The position numbers and the translations under genes are program-made. 8,597 nt of DNA from the NCBI GenBank assembly GCA_937864895.1, contig CALMDF010000475.1, positions 1 to 8,597 of the forward strand, in the 5' to 3' direction. Positions 8,449-8,597 of the stretch are shown here, in pieces. Under the pieces are notes generated by a model, which was not told the origin of the DNA, searched no databases, and saw nothing but the letters and a program-made list of their open reading frames with translations. Source of the stretch: an uncultured Holophagales bacterium (lineage in GTDB: Bacteria; Acidobacteriota; Thermoanaerobaculia; UBA5066). Position 1 is the stretch's first letter. Every line of letters starts with the position of its first letter.

Positions 8449-8597
8449 CTACTGGCTCGGGGCCTTCCGTTCCGCCGCCCGGGCCTTCTCGTGCTGCGCC
8501 TTCTTCTCGGCGAGCATCCGGATCGTGGCGCCGTCGAGGGTGCCGGCGATCGTCACGGCGTCGCGGTCGCTTCCGACCTTGAACTTCCGGATGGCCG
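8449..8597 (-). CDS. C-terminal 48 residues of an unrecognised protein; 5'-truncated
   Basis: Reading the minus strand from the right edge, a frame runs to TAG (8449-8451 on plus coordinates). Its 48 complete codons read AIRKFKVGSDRDAVTIAG, then TLDGATIRMLAEKKAQHEKA, then RAAERKAPSQ. The last 20 or so residues are highly charged and Ala-rich (Lys, Arg, Glu), likely a helix or flexible tail. I do not recognise the family and assign no function. Support comes from GC-rich third codon positions, the stop just before a terminator-like inverted repeat, and the same strand as the downstream peptidase gene. The start lies outside the window. Confidence 0.6.
   Translation of the reverse strand, partial: AIRKFKVGSDRDAVTIAGTLDGATIRMLAEKKAQHEKARAAERKAPSQ

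Noticed and set aside
1..8597. CRISPR arrays, tRNA or rRNA genes, transposases, att sites or phage genes
   Set aside because: None was seen on reading both strands. Nearly all of the window is accounted for by coding sequence.

Overview
The window is very GC-rich (about 70% by eye, uncounted) with third codon positions almost all G or C. That is why long false open frames run opposite and beside the real genes. The gene content is a fused-type 2-oxoacid dehydrogenase E1 tail, a periplasmic-propeller hybrid histidine kinase, and a secreted S9 peptidase joined to a DUF1028-TPR protein. It suggests a high-GC environmental bacterium, most likely Acidobacteriota. This rests on protein style only; no rRNA or marker gene is present.

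Layout: (1) 1-770, plus strand, the 3' part of a thiamine-diphosphate-dependent E1 beta-type dehydrogenase. (2) 771-827, a 57-bp gap with a perfect 10-bp GC hairpin that ends six bases before the next ATG. (3) 828-5306, plus strand, one very large hybrid sensor kinase: signal peptide, 14 propeller repeats, Y_Y_Y domain, one membrane helix, HisKA, HATPase, two receiver domains and an HPt domain. (4) 5266-8322, minus strand, a secreted oligopeptidase B fused in frame to a DUF1028 (Ntn-hydrolase-like) domain and a TPR-like tail; its 3' end overlaps the kinase gene by 41 bp. (5) 8393-8423, a perfect 14-bp inverted repeat. (6) 8449-8597, minus strand, the last 48 codons of an unrecognised gene.

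Nothing ties the genes into one pathway. The kinase should sense an extracytoplasmic ligand and pass phosphate through its own REC and HPt domains to a response regulator outside the window. The peptidase fusion should act outside the cytoplasm on peptides with basic residues. The feature most worth following is the oligopeptidase B-DUF1028 fusion, because a Thr sits exactly at the junction where an Ntn-type nucleophile would be exposed by processing. No mobile element, CRISPR array, tRNA or rRNA was seen.
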